The position numbers were made by a program, and so were the translations under genes. Below, piece by piece: positions 11,101-26,100 of a stretch of DNA of 64,000 nt. The notes under the pieces were generated by a model. It searched no databases. It was not told the DNA's origin and was given only the letters and a program-made list of their open reading frames with translations. This stretch comes from Tridacna crocea (taxonomy: Eukaryota > Mollusca > Bivalvia > Cardiida > Cardiidae): positions 33,866,427 to 33,930,426 of the forward strand of contig OX031065.1 in NCBI GenBank assembly GCA_943736015.1. Direction: 5' to 3'. Position 1 is the first letter of the stretch; each line of letters begins with the position of its first letter.

Positions 11101-14100
11101 CAATAAAACACTGAAAGTGAAGAATGATGTGGGAAAAATAACAACAGAAGCCGCTTGAGTTCATAAACAAATGTGACCCGTCACGCGAAAAGGGACCATC
11201 TGGGAATTCCGTACATCAATTAGATGAAAAGAGATCAAAGATAGTGTAGGTCAATTTAAGTTGATAGTTAAAATTGATCGTATAGTAAGATAGAATGATA
11301 ACCTTTCGTACAGAAAATATCACAAAATTGAAATTTGTCGACCCTGGTCAGTCTGCGCAATCCGCGCAGTCTGACCAGGGTTGACACTTTTCGCAGTTCC
11401 GAAAAGATCCCTTTTTGCGTGATGGATCACAAATCAGCCATGCTCTTGTACAAGAAGATCTAATGCATCTGCATGATGTCTTATAGAGAGCGAGTCATCT
11501 ATGAAATATATATTTTTACAACCGGCAGAATCATCAGGTAGAATGGCCTTTATACATACAGAAAGTTAACCGATTGTAGGTAAAAGGTTTCCATCTAGGT
11601 CAGGCATGCATTAACTGTTTACCAAATGACAAATTTTTGGACTGGACCAAATTCAAAGCATCTGCAAACAAGAAATGAAATCTTGGTAATATGATGATTT
11701 CTGACTTTGATAGGATAGTAAATATTTTGGGAAAAGGAGAAAATGCTGGTTGTCAGCAATTTCTCCTTTACCCACAATGTTTTCTATCTTTCTCAGGGTC
11801 GTTAATAGTCCGGATTGTTTGGTAGCGAGTTCAGCCCATGTTTCATAGAGCGTCACTCAAACTTCAGTTCATTCACGTTCATTTTCAGACAACTATGGCT
11901 ATGATAGCAAGGGAGGCTACTCTTGTGGCATCTAGTTATTGGAATAGAACGAATGTCTCTTCAATGCATTCCCCCGCAGACTTTCCATCTCCTTGGAAGT
12001 CAGAAAAATGTGCGTAATGATTTTTGTTTGCCTTTTTTTAAGGTTTTTAAACGGTCTCGTTGTCTCCTTACTGTAATGATATTGGACTAGTCCAAGTTGA
12101 AAGTGAGCACACACGACAAATAAGCTGTGTCTCAAACAAGCAATTTCGTTGAAATGATATCTCCCGCCGAAAAAGTCCTCCCAGTAGGCCATTTTGCATT
12201 GAATTTAAAAAAAATAGTGTCGGCATCTCGGAAGAATGGATTATTGTACACATTTATAAAGTTTCACGAAATTCCGTCAAATGGTATTGGAGATATTCAT
12301 CCGGATGGACGGACGGACGCACAACGCTAAAACAGTATACCCCTCCGCCTTCGGCGGGGGATAAGAATGCAATACGAATAGAATAATAGTCTTCGGTATG
12401 GTAAACAAACTGACGAGGGAAAAAAAGTTGGTTATCAGCATTTTCCCTTTTTTCCCACAATACTCTATACACATACTGCCTCCTTTTCAGGGTGATTAGA
12501 TCACGGAACATTATACTGTGATAGGTCAATACATATTGACTATACATATTGTACAAAGATGGTTTCGAAGTCGTGTGCTGCCAAATCCCTGAGTTTTGTA
12601 GCATTTGAGAAGAATTCAGGACAGAAAAACAAACTATTGCATCTTTTCAAAATATATACTAGGACGAAAAAGAAACGCAGGGTAATCTTCCAAGGTAGTT
12701 TAGAGGTGTATAACTTGATTGAGAATTCTAAATTATGATTTTATGTTTACCACTGATCAGATTTGAATATTTTGACGAAATTTCATTTCAGTGTGGCCAA
12801 AAAGAAATGAGAAAATGGCTTCTTATTGACAGTACCCCTTCCTCAGTGAAAAAAAAGTAGTGACTGACTGCATATGGAGACTCAAAACCTGTTCAATATC
12901 TCGTATGGTACCCTGCCTTTCTTTTTCGTCCAAGTATATAGTTTCCACATATTTTCAAAGTTAACATTCCTCCTTTCCTTCAGCTCTTTCTCCTTTGTCC
13001 TCTATTTGACGTTTCTGGTTAGTCTGATTAATGGTTCACATATGAGTCATGCCGAGACAAAAGAGGATTTGATTACATCTACTTGAAGCACTATACGAAG
13101 CGAGTCGTAAATGAGATATATCGTCGGTTTGCTTCCAAAACCTCGTAACTACAGCTTGTAACAAGCTGTAGTTACGAGGTTTTGGAAGTAAACCGACGAT
13201 ATGACTCATCATGTGGAAAGGGACATTCTAAGAACTGCGTAATGTATCAATTCCGGTCAGACTGCGCGAAATGTGCAGGCTGACCAGGGTTGACACTTTC
13301 CGTTTAATGACATTTTTTGTATGAAAACTGGTCATTGTACGTTGTTATACAATCATTTTTGAATTATCAACTTAAACTGACCTGCACTATCGTTGATCTG
13401 TTTTCATCTCATTAATCTATAGAATTCCCAGATGGTCCCTCTTCGCGTGATGGGTCACATATGGATCTCCGAAATACCATATAGTATCTAAAACCAACTG
13501 AATTGTGTGATATGATCCGAGGACAAAGAGAAAATTGACCAGTGATAAAACGTTGCAACCTAGGTTGATTTTTCTTTTGTGCAAATGTATAAAACCCTCT
13601 TTTCACAGAGCTCACATACAATTACCAAACGCACAACCTATTCAACAATCAAATCCTACCGTAAACACAATAGATGGTAGCGGAGTAAGACGTCTAACAT
13701 GGACATACGAGAGAACTTCCGGTAAATGGCCTTCTCGACCTGCAGCATAAACTACTCTAAAAGAAAAATAATTACGAATGATAACATCCAGTTAGATAAT
13801 GTTGCTTATTTGCAAACGGTTCTACAATACATGACAGGTCTATTAAAAAGGTAACGAAGTTAGTGTTTTTCAAAGCCGGCGGTTTAGCCATTTAGAACAC
13901 ACTGTCGGTTTACTTCAAAAACCTCGTAACTACAGCTTGAACCAAGCTGCAGTTACGATGTTTTTAAAGTAAACCGACGATATGTTTCTTTGTGACTTAA
14001 AGAGGAACTCCAGAGTAATGACACACATTAGTATGGTTGGTGAAAAAAGATCCAGATCCTTGGTTATCAGCTGGATAGAAGTTTTCCGCGGCTAAGTGGC

Positions 14101-17100
14101 AAAGGAGGTGGTCAGTGGCAAGGGGAGATAGGAATGTTCGGTTCGATCCCCCAAGGCATTCAGTTGGACAAGCGTTTCTGAGATGACAATTTTGATTGAT
14201 AACCAACTGGGCCGTGGTGCTTAACACCTCAATGCTTGCGTCGTAGAATTCAAAGTCAGGATATTCCGGATGTATTCATCCTGTAAGTGTACCGTGGCAC
14301 TTCAGAGTCTAATATTCACGTAACCGAGAAAAGATTATTTAACCACTTCTCGTCCTGATATAACTAGAGTAGACTTTAAAGATGCATTTTCGAGCCAAAT
14401 AAGGCGAAAAAATGCATAGATTGCTGCTCTCTGAAAAGGGGATTTATGCATCTCCGTTAGCTATTATACCAAGAAACTCAGCATCCATTTGTGACCCATC
14501 ACGCAAAAAGGGACCTTCATGTAACTGCGAAAAGTGTCAACCCTGGTCAGACTGCGCGAATAGCGCAGGCTGACCAGGGTTAACACTTTTCCCTTTAATG
14601 ATATTTTTTTTGTATGAAAAGAGGTCATTGTACCTTGTTATACAACCATGTTTGAATTATCAATTTAAACTGACCTGCACTTCCGTAGATCTGCTTTCAT
14701 CTAATTGATGTACAAAATTCCCAGATGGTCCCTTTATACGTGATGGATCACCTATAGAAATTGTAACACTGAAAGCTTTAAAACGTGTCGTAGAGAAAAG
14801 CATACTGACCGACCACCTGAGAAAACAGTTCCGTTTGCTGAACCAAATGTTGACAATAAAACTGAAATCGGCAATATCAGTGAAGCTCCTTTGAGAACAC
14901 GATCACCCCACAACTGAAATAGAGTTTTTGTTACCTTTTAAAACTGCATGAATTTGCATATTGTATATGAAATTCTAACATGATACGCAAATTCAGCACT
15001 ATAAACACACTGCAACGAAAGCGCGGTAAATCTACGTTATTCTATGTAGAGTGACGTCATTACATGTAAATTCTTTCATTCTGTATAGAGTAAGTAAGCA
15101 AGTTATTCAATGGAATATAATCTACATCCACGTTTTCATCCTTAGTATGATTTTTTTTCCTTTCATGAAGAGCTGGTCATGTTAGAATCGAAATAATCTT
15201 CTTTCTATCGCCCTCGTGGATTATTTATTGTGCCTCATAACTCACAACTGTGGTTTATTGAACGTTAAACCACGATAGAAAGAAGTTTATTTCTTAAATG
15301 TCGTGCGTGCAGACAAATTAGTTAAAGTTGTTTACAAACAAACAGTAACACAATGCAGATATTTATCATATGCAAATGTATATACATAAACCAAGAGTCA
15401 CAAAAAGAATGCATTAAAGCTGAAAGTAAAGATCTCCTTTGGTCGTTTTGAGTCTAATCCTTATTCTAGTGAATAAGTAAAAAGAAAATTTCAAACCGAG
15501 AGTTAAAATTCAAATTTTGCTTTTTCAAAGGCATTTTTCTCGGGAAAATAAATGTTGAACCGACAGTGTAGATCAAAGATCAGACTGCGCGTTATGTGCA
15601 GTCTGATCTTTGATCTATACTGTCCGCTATGGACCTTGATTCGCCCTTAGTGCTCAGCCTAAATGCAAATCTTCAATCTTCAAATCTTTATTTCAGTTAT
15701 AATATAAGGCCTCTGGTCCACAAAACAAAGCATAAACATATATATAAAGCTGAACATGGAAGAGATTGGTACAAATAAGAAGTGTTACATGTGAACAAAA
15801 ATTGAAAATTATAAGGATATTGGAGAAAAATCTGCTTGGGAGAGGGTGAACATATTGGTTACAACGTGGTCATGTTGTGAACATATTGTGAACCTTTTTC
15901 GCAAAACGAAATATGAAAAACGGTTCATTTTCGCAAAACGAAATATGAAAAAGGTTATTTCCTCCAACTATCGAAAGAGGAAATAAACCTCCGAAGTGTA
16001 TACCTACTCACCACGGCAACTGCTGGGGTTTCAAGAAGCTCGCCCGCAGTCATTGCTGTTAAGTAGGAAATGTTGGTCAACAAGTAAACAATGGTTACCA
16101 GTATGATAGCAGTAATGTTGGCTCTTGGAACGTTTCTGTGAAGTTTAGGTTACTATTTAGCAGTTCAGCAAACGACGAAATGTTAGACTTGTCGAAAATC
16201 GAAAGCAGATGACAAATTGAATTTTGCTCAAAATATGAAATTTGAAAAGGTTTTGAAATAATTTTAGAAAAGGATGAAATGCTTGCTAAATATTTAGGTA
16301 AAGCACCGAAAAGTAATTTTTCAAGACTATATCAAAAAATCTTTTTATCTCATGACCTAACTTTTTTCTGTATAACAAGACTATTACGAATTTTGTTATT
16401 TAACGTAAGTTTGAGATTAGATTTTGGGACGCTAAAGGATCACCATGCGAGGTCATCTGTTTTTTTTTTTAAAGTAGATCTAAACGCATTTCTCAAATTC
16501 TGCTCACTTTTTGTATCGTGGTGAAGATATGGCTTATTTAACCCATTACCACACAACCCCTACTTTTCACGACCCAGAGAAAGAAGCCTTTAGAAAGCAT
16601 TGTTGGAAAAGGAGAAAATGCTGGTACCAGCTTTTTCTCCTTTTCCAACAATGTTTTCTACTCTTTGCAAAACAAATTTCACATTTTCAGGCACTTTTAT
16701 TTAGTCGTCTGCAAATGCTTTCGATTTGGACAAGCCTAAAATATTGTCGTTTGGTAATGAGTTAAGTCTTTACCAAACGACAAAAATTTAGACTTGTCAG
16801 AATTGAAATAAAAAATAATTGCAGATGACAATATGAGCCCGACTCAAAAATTGAAGAACTTTAGAAGAATAGAAAAAAATAAGGGAAAAGGAGAAAATGC
16901 TGGTGACCTAAATTTCTCTTTAGTTATCGATGGGACAAAAAGGAATCCTTCGTTCACAAACGGCCCTGAGCAAATATGAACCCGTGACGTGAATTTTACG
17001 GAGAATGTTCGATGGAAAATCGTGTCCTTCTCTGTGAACTTGGCATCCACTTACTTCATCTAAGATCCTGAACTTTAAGCCTCAGATGCTCAATTATCTT

Positions 17101-20100
17101 CAAGGTGTAAAAGTTCATTCATAATCCTTCTAATGTACTTTAATTTTATTTTGTTATCTTTCAAGAAAAAAAAAAAAAATAAGAATGCAGAATTTTCAGA
17201 CAGATGTTTGATTAAGGGTCCACAGGAATACATCTTAGTCTCGAGTTATACGTCTTACAGTTTGGCCACGTAGATTTAAATTCTTTATTCAGTCTTTATT
17301 TATTTATTTTCTTTATTTAATAAGATACATATTTATGATGAACTGCTGCTCAACCAATACTAGAGGTGGTAACTGTGTTTCACGTAAACTGCAAGTAATT
17401 CAAACCTCAGAATGAAAGTATCCCAATAGTTTTTTTTGTTTTTGTTTTTGTTGTTTTTTTAAGTCTTATAGAGGGATCAATTTCTTTAACCCTAAGATTT
17501 CTAAGTGCTACTCAAGGATCTTTTGCAGACAATGTAGATCAAAATCAGATTGCACCGAACATACAGTCTGATCTTTGATCTATAGTGTCCGGTTAGGAGG
17601 TACTCTCCCTCCCCTCCAAAATAACATTGAAATAGAAATATTAGGATCAGCTATTACAAGGGCTGGGATTTGCAGATATCAAAAAGCAAATTACATCTGT
17701 GCTATGATCTTACAGGTTTTGAGTAATGATGTTAATTCTTTTCTTCAGACCATGAAAATGGGTTCACTCAAAACTGCACTGGAAGTAGTAAATAGCCATT
17801 TTACCAGTGTAAATATTGAATTTCAAGTATCTCATCATGCTACATCATGTTTTTTTTTTTTATGCACCTGTCCCTGCAGTGGTTCAATAATGTAATATGA
17901 CTCAAATTCACAAAGACCTGGCTCAAAAGTTCAAAAAGGAATCTACCTCTATATATAAATGAATAAAACTTACGTAATCACCGATAAAATGTAAAAATCT
18001 GACCACACGTTAACTGGAACTTTAAATATCATGTGAAACATAAGTCTATTGTTTACATTGTACTTATTCACACCCGCATTTTTCTTAGTTCAGACTGTGC
18101 AGGTCTAAGCTTGAATCTATGCAGCCTATATAGTTTATATACATGTATATCTATTTGCCTCAATATAGCGGTGAAATGACATCATCATGTTCATCTATTT
18201 TTTGAAATTCTGTGAGATTGTGGCTGATTGGTGGAGCTGTTGGTTGAGTTATCCGCACCTAGTTGCCAAGATTTTGTAGGAGTGCCTATAGACAAGACAC
18301 AGCATAGAATCAGTCAAGCCCTAGTAAAACCCAAGCCATACACAATGAATGGGTTGTTGTCACTGTAAGACTGAAACAGTGCTGAAAGTAATGTAACCAC
18401 AAGAAATTAATCAAACATCAAATTATTCATGAAGGTAGTTACAATCAATTTCATGTTTTGTGCCAGTGCATGAGTTTACTTTTCTTTTATGAAATCATAC
18501 TTTTCTTTTATGAAATCATCAATTTCTTGACTTGTGGCATTATGAGATACAAGATGAATTTTCATTTTTGTAACAGAAGTAAGGTATATTTAATACAGAT
18601 GAATGACACGGCCTAAATCTTAGAAAATACTAAACAGACCATTTAGTTTTCACCTTCCAGACTATCACATAACTTTCTTAGGTCAGGAATAACATCAAGA
18701 ATTCTCTTTTTAAAAGAAATAATTGTATCTGAACAATCAAATTGTTGTGTCTAGTTTGATTTTGTATCTCATTTTGAAATTAATAGTTTTAAGTTGTGTA
18801 GTAATAAGGAAGAGTCCATGAAGGTGTTAGAGTCATGGAAAGTATAATGTGCTTTCAGAAGAAAATTACATTCAAAAAGCCATTGTTTTTATTTCCTGGG
18901 AGGATTTATTTGATTTTTTTTTTTAACTCTTTACCACACAACAAATTTGAGACTTGTCCAAATGGAAAGCATTTGCTGATAACACAATCAATGTGACTCA
19001 AAATATAAATATTACTTTTGGAATGTCTGAAGACACTGTGGGAAAAGATCAAACCACCTAACAAAGTAAAATCCCACTCCTATTAAATAAGGCCCACTAT
19101 TTTAGTTTGAATTATTTTCAGTCTATATGATTATACCCACTACATTAAAGTTTAGAAAGTGTTATGTTTATCGTCTGACTAGGTTTGTAAAATGTTGTTT
19201 TGAAAACAAAACCTTGATATCTGAGTACTGAAGATTCAACATTTCAAAAGAGTCTAGCATTATGATTATTACTGATGATTGTAGAAATACTTAAAATGTT
19301 ATGGAAAAGGAAAATATAGCCATCATGTTTAGTGTATTTATAGCTCATATGTTTACAAAACCTAGGGTGACATTTTCAATATAATTTAAAGCATAATTTC
19401 AGGCAAAAATCACCATCCCTAGTCTTTTTGAAAACCCTTGATTTTTAGTACAACCAAATAAAACTTAGCCAATTGGATAAGTTGTTTCAAAAGCTTTTCT
19501 GAACATCCTTCAAAATGGGATGATATAGCAACACTTACCTTAGTTAAAACACATTGTATCCTTTATGGTGTTATGGAATGGGGAAAAATGACTTTGGTAA
19601 GAATGGAGAAAAAAAACCTGTTTGTTATATAATGTTTTCAAAAACTTAAGAACTACATTTTGTGAGGCTAACCGAAATGTCAGATAAAGGTTACCCTCGT
19701 AGGAAGCCAATGTTAAAACAACAATTGACTAACTAAGTGGTGTTTAATGTCGCATTCAACATTATTTCAGTCATATACGTAATACAACCAGCTTATTTAT
19801 GTATGTCTGGGTTTCAGCATTACTAAGCTAGGGCTCTGATGTGTCTTGCTGTAGTACACTCCTACAGAAAAATAGGACGGCTACTAGGTAACAAGTCTTA
19901 AACTTTGCTAGTAAGCCATGCAGGACCCAAGATCCACATTCAGAGGGGAGTTAATTTTTGTAAGATTTTCAGATTAGTCTATGTCCACCATCTATGCATT
20001 AAGTACTTTTTTTAATCAAAAATGGTTATTAATTGGATGCTATTTCGTTATTCATTCCTTCCCCCTATGATAAGGTTTAGGCTCCCTAAATGTATCTGTA

Positions 20101-23100
20101 GACAACAATACAGAAGTTGATACAAATGAGCTGAAGTTCACTCTTACAATTGAAAACACTGCTGAAACAGGAGAAAATACCAGAATTTTGTCCTTGTCCC
20201 ATGATGCGTTCAATCGCCTATTTCCTTGTCCTGATGAATAATTTAAATGATACTTCATAAAATATTCCAAAGGTTGCTGTTTCAAAGTAATTTTTAGGAC
20301 GATAAATATCTCTTTAACGAGCGGTGTAGATCAAAGATCAGACTGCACGTTCTGTGCAAACTGGTTTTGATCTACACTGTCCGCAAAGGACAGTGAGTCG
20401 CGCCCAGCAACCAAAGGTAAACATGGGAGTTCAGTAAAGTTTTAAATTAAACCCCAATCAAAATTTCCTCCAACTCCAGTTATCAGATGCTAAGGAAACT
20501 CGACATGAATCCATAATTATGTTGTATCCTGGTGTATCCCACATATTAATATAAATGTATAGCTTCTGTTTGTATAAGGGTACATTTACCTGTCTTGCTA
20601 TAGAGCTAGCTTTTGTAGCAATGTGGTAGAGCATTTGCCTACGGAGTTTGGACCTTAAGGTTCTAGGTTCAATGCCAGCCTTTGGGGCTATTTAACAGAA
20701 CTGTTACAGATAATTACATGAAATCAGTATTCAGAATACCCTGTGGTTTGTCCAAACAGGGGCTATATTTGACACTTGAATTTCATGTCATGCAAAGCTA
20801 AATTGTGAGAAGTTTCGAGGATTTTCCTATTCTTAGTCCTTTAACACACGATTAACCCCATGTTTTATGAGTTCCTTGTAATAGGGCTTATGAAAACAGT
20901 GTTGGAAAACAAGGCATCAATATTTTTTTTTCTTTTTTGTTCCAGATTTTTTTCTTCCTATGCGTGTTTACAGTCCTAAATATAATACTAGAAAAAAAAA
21001 AACATCCAACTGTTGGATCAAATTAATACTCTAATGAGCAGTAAAATAACAGTAGCTGCGCTGGACACTTGGTAGAACATCTATGACTCCATTGCCTTTG
21101 CATACTCTATTAATTACTTACATATTATACAAGTATTGCATGTGATAGATAGAAATTCATTTTCATTATATTAAATCTAGCTTAAAACTGTTCAACAAAT
21201 TCGCTTTTTAGGACTTCCAATCCTTTGATTCCATTCAGAAATATTGGCTTTCTCGCCTTAAAAATGTTATGAGTCAAAATCTGGTTTAAGACTACTTTAA
21301 AAAAAAAAACATAGTTACTTTTCTGGTTTATATATTTCTTCCGTCACATAGTTCAAGTTATTCCTGAAAGATAAAGATTAACTCATTACCACACGAGAAA
21401 ATTTTAGACTGGTCCAAATTGAAAGCATTTGCAGACGACAAAATAAAGGTGACTAAAAAAAAAAATTTGTCCTGGGAAGGTTAGAAAACATTGTGGGAAA
21501 AGGAGAAAATGCTGGTTACCAGCATTTTCTCCTTTTCTCATAGTGTTTTCAAAAGACTCCTTTCTAAGGGGCGTCAAAAGTAGGGATTGTGTGGTAATAG
21601 GTTAAAAAAGTAAACTCACTGCATGCATGCACTGAAAATTCTGTATTTCTAACCCTTTTTACCGATAAGCATGGCTCGTACCGCTCGTGCAGAAAGTGTA
21701 GAAAGTATAGATCAATATTAGACTGCTCCTAAGGTGCAGCCTGATCTTGAATTACTATGACCTTTACATGGTTATGGCTTTTAGCAAAAACAATATTGAA
21801 ATGTTAATATTTGCGATTTCTCTCAACTCGTTAATTACTTGCTGGAGATTTTCACTTTATATATATACGTGTATATATTTTGGGATTTCTCTCTTTAATT
21901 AAAATGAAAAAGTTTATTTCATATATATGGAGAAATTTAAGCATCAGACACAAAAACACAAATGAAGCGAAAAGACCAGTACTTCAGTTGACTCAGTTGA
22001 TATTAATGTTATAGTCAATAGAAGGCCTTTAACCCTTTCCCAAACAACAAACTTTTGGACTAGACCAAATTGAAAGCATTTGCAGACAACAATTCAACTC
22101 TTGCTGAAAAGATGATTTCAGTCTATGATAAGGTAGAAAACATTGTGGAAAAAGGAGAAAATGCTGGTTACCGACTTTAAACGACCTTGAATTAAAATGG
22201 CTTTTGAAAACTTAGTTCGAGAAGGAGAAAATGCTGGTAACCAGCATTTTCTCCTTTTCCCACAATGTTTTCTCCCCTTTCATAGACAAATTCCACAATA
22301 TTAACCACACTAAATTTGGAATCTAAATATAGTTTGGATTTGGACTGGTCTAAAATTATGTCCAGAGGTAAAGGGTTAGGACTTACCAACCATCATAAGC
22401 CCAAAGGGCTTGATACAGGGCCAGAGCAACTACAGAGGGGGATTTTGCCGACCCTTTAAAACTGTCTTGGAATTGAGAGGTCTCGCCTGCAAAGTGGAAA
22501 AATTCGTAGTGAGGAGAAAATGCAGTTTCCTTTTACACCGTTACAAACTATCCCAGGTTTTGACCACCCGGCGGAAAAAATGTTTTTTGAAAACACTGTT
22601 GGAAAAGAAAAAAACACATACCAGTAACCAGTATATTCTCATTTTAATATTATGTTGTTTTTTTTTTCTATCTAAAAGGGTTTCCACTGTTTCAGCCACG
22701 TTTTATTTGTCTTCTATTTTTTTCGTCACCGCTTTGAAAAAATCGAGAGAAGCTATGAATTACTTGAACACTTATCCTGCTAAAAAACTCAAACTTTTTT
22801 AATTCGATAATAAAAACACAAATATTGCTATATCAAAGTCATGTTATGGGTATTAGTATCTCCTTATCGGGCAGTGTAGATCCAAGATCAGACTGCACGT
22901 TCTGTGCAGTCTGATCTTGATCTACACTGTCCGCAAAAGGTCAGTAAATTAACCTAAGGGTTAACTACCACTACAATTATTGTTAGTATTATTATAGAGG
23001 ATTTTATGTCACTTACCAATCTTTAAGGTAAGACCTGTGTAATGGAAAACAGCTATTTCCACTAAAATATCATCATGCAAAATTAGCTATAATTAAAAAT

Positions 23101-26100
23101 GAGCATCATTGAACTACTTTCACCTTTTCATTTTTTTCATTTTTTCCTTCTTTGAATTATCATTTATAAATCTAAAACCGCTATATTCTCAATTGAAAAA
23201 GAGATAATAATTACCTCCCTTTTTAGAAAACAAACAAAAGTATCAGAAAATAGTTTCAAGATAGACATAAACGGAATTTCTGATCCGTTAGAAATGTGCA
23301 AAAATGTTATTTCTGCATAAATCCTTTTTTATCCTTATTTAACAACCAATTAGAATTTTTGCCAAATGTTCACCGGAAGTGCATTACACAGGTCTTATCT
23401 TAAGGAAATAAATCGTACCTTTGGCTAACTGCACTAAACCGCCAATTATAATGATAGTAAGTGCAACAAGTTTAGCAATGGTGAACACAATCATGACTCG
23501 GTTCGATATTTTTACGCTGTAACTGTTGATCAGCATTAGGGTAACTGAAATAAATATAAGTTTAAGTTATTATTTATGACTTGGTTTGATGTTTGTACAC
23601 AGTAACCGTTCATCTACATAAGGGTTACATAAACAAGCTTAAAGGTGGGTATTCAGAATTTTTACATCTCACCATATATAAAAAATATATATATCACTGA
23701 AATTCATATTAAAAAATAATACAAATCATCAACAATTAAGATTCATAAAATTACAAAAACATGTTTTTATGGTGTTCCCTTAAAAGGCTACGTAGCCTCT
23801 TAAGGTATTTTAAGATTTCGCGCCAACAATCAATAAGGCATTTTGGGGATGCCAAGTGACTGGCACGTGACTCTTAACCCTTAAATAACCCCTAAATTCC
23901 ATTACATAACAAATACGTAATTATTATTTTCCATAATGTCTTCTTCGGACCTGTATGTAAATGAGCAAATTGATCATCTAAAAATAGAACATGTCTCCCG
24001 TCAATGTCGACCTGGGCTGTAGTAAATCTCCTATTTCTCGTGTTGACGGACGGTGTTCGACTTTGGCGTTTTATGAATGAAAATTAAAAGGCTTTGGGAG
24101 TATAAGGATGATTTTTTTGCACTTTTGTACAATTTTCGTCCCAAAATCTGAATGGCCACCTTTAAGGATGACTTATTTCTCGTATTTAACTTTTATGCCA
24201 CTAATTCGATTCAACGTGCTGTTGCGGATACTGTAGATTCAAGATCAGACTGCACAGAGCGTGCAGTCTGATCTTGGATCTGCATTGGGCGATAAGGTGA
24301 TACCTTTCTGGCAAAAAAAATCTTTTTGAAGTATTTAGATATATTTTCTTTTGGCTGCAAATCGTTTATATACCCAGCTCATCATATGTAGCTTCTTAAC
24401 TTGTGTAACTGGTAGAATGCAAAAAAGGGGGAACGAAATATAAAGGATAGAAAATCGAACAATGTTTTTTTTTATTAAGCCGAAAAGTACCATGTCTGTA
24501 CAACCTGAGTAAGGATGGCATCTTAAAACATCGTTGGAAAAGGACACTTTAATGGTAATCAGAAATATACGAAATAATCGTATTTGTCTTGCTTTCCGGG
24601 GAAAATATTTATTACTTATTATTTCTCATCTAAGTTATAGATATTTTTATTGAAAAAGAATACTTATGATATTTGGACAATTTTGGCGTTTGTCGAAACT
24701 CGAACGAATGGAAGAATTTATTGTATACCTAGCAGTGAAATCCTGGAATTTCCCAGTGTAATAAATTTTGATATCATCACTAGTGACGTTATCAACTTTC
24801 ACTTTCACTTCCTGACGTAATTTGGGAACTACTTTTTTTTTCGACTACATAGTTTTTTCGACTTTCAAACGCAAAATTACAAATAATGATGTTAATAAGG
24901 TATATAATAAATAGAATAATCAACTGGTTATTTTTGATATGAAAAATATCTTAACTCGGACGCGTTGTAAGGCGTTAAAAAAACTCGTGCTGCGCACTCG
25001 TTTTTTCAACGCCTTACAACGCATCCTCGTGAGATATTTTTCATATCAAAAACAACCAGTTGATTATCCTCTATTTATTTACCGATTGCAGCAGCTGCCA
25101 CAAGCTTGGAGGGAACTTCTGCAACACCACATACAGGTAGTAGCTCTGTCATGTATTCTGCGAAAGTCATGCATACTATTGCAATAGACGATGTGCGAAC
25201 AACGATAACGGAAGTCCAGGCAAATAGAAAACCCGGTATAGGACCAAGTGTCTCCATAATATAGGCATATTCGCCGCCAGATTTCTTAACCACAGTACCA
25301 AGTTCTGAATAACATATTGCGCCTGAAAGAAGAAATTTATTTATCTATTTATTTATATGAAACTCATTTGTTCCTTTATTGGTGATTAAGCGGGATCCCA
25401 AAATTACACATTCATTTATCACTCCAAATGATTGCTTCATGCAAGTCTTTCCCAGTACTCGGTTCTCGAAGTAAACCGACGACATGTCTATTAAAATCCA
25501 TGTACGAATTGCCCGTTATTCTACTTCAGTTCTTATTCTAAATTCACAGACAAGGTATCTGAATTCTGAATAGCTTTGTTTTACTAAACTGACTGGCTAT
25601 AGGGCTGTAAGTAAGTGATTTCCAGCATTTCCCATGACCAATTACAAATTAGAATTACGAAAGCATTTCGTAACTGCTGGACACCATTAACCTATGAATC
25701 TTCATATGTCAATCAATTTATTCTCTTGAACGAAAATAAAAGATGGTAAAATATACTTTTCTGACTTTGAATTCAGACTGATTTATCTTTATTGTTTCAT
25801 TTATATGATGAAGTTCTCTAAGTTTCTTGATAAGACGACTGTTGTGTGCTTTGAAACAAAATTCCTTACAGCTCTAACTGTTTGACGAGAATTTCCAACA
25901 AAGACTCAAAATCATTGAAGAATTTAAAAAAAAAAAAAGGCTATCAATTTTATGTCTTAAAATTTACAAAATAATACCAAGTTTCTAAGGAGAAATGTTC
26001 AGTCTGAAATGTTTGGTAGCGGTATACGATTTACAACCTCGTTGACCCAGTTTCGATTCATACTGTAATCGACCTTGGGTTATTTGGCTGACGTTGTTTC

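Larger units (their letters stand above)
18331..21107 (+). repeat. Long dispersed repeat, copy B
   Basis: Aligns in order with copy A (1-3812), for example CAAATTATTC, the TGTTGTGTCTAGTTTGAT section and GTTGGATCAAATTAATACTC. It lacks the part matching A 2830-3650 and carries a family-2 hairpin (20321) at the position where A has a decayed one (about 2205). It lies wholly within the intron between exons 6 and 7. Confidence 0.75.
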
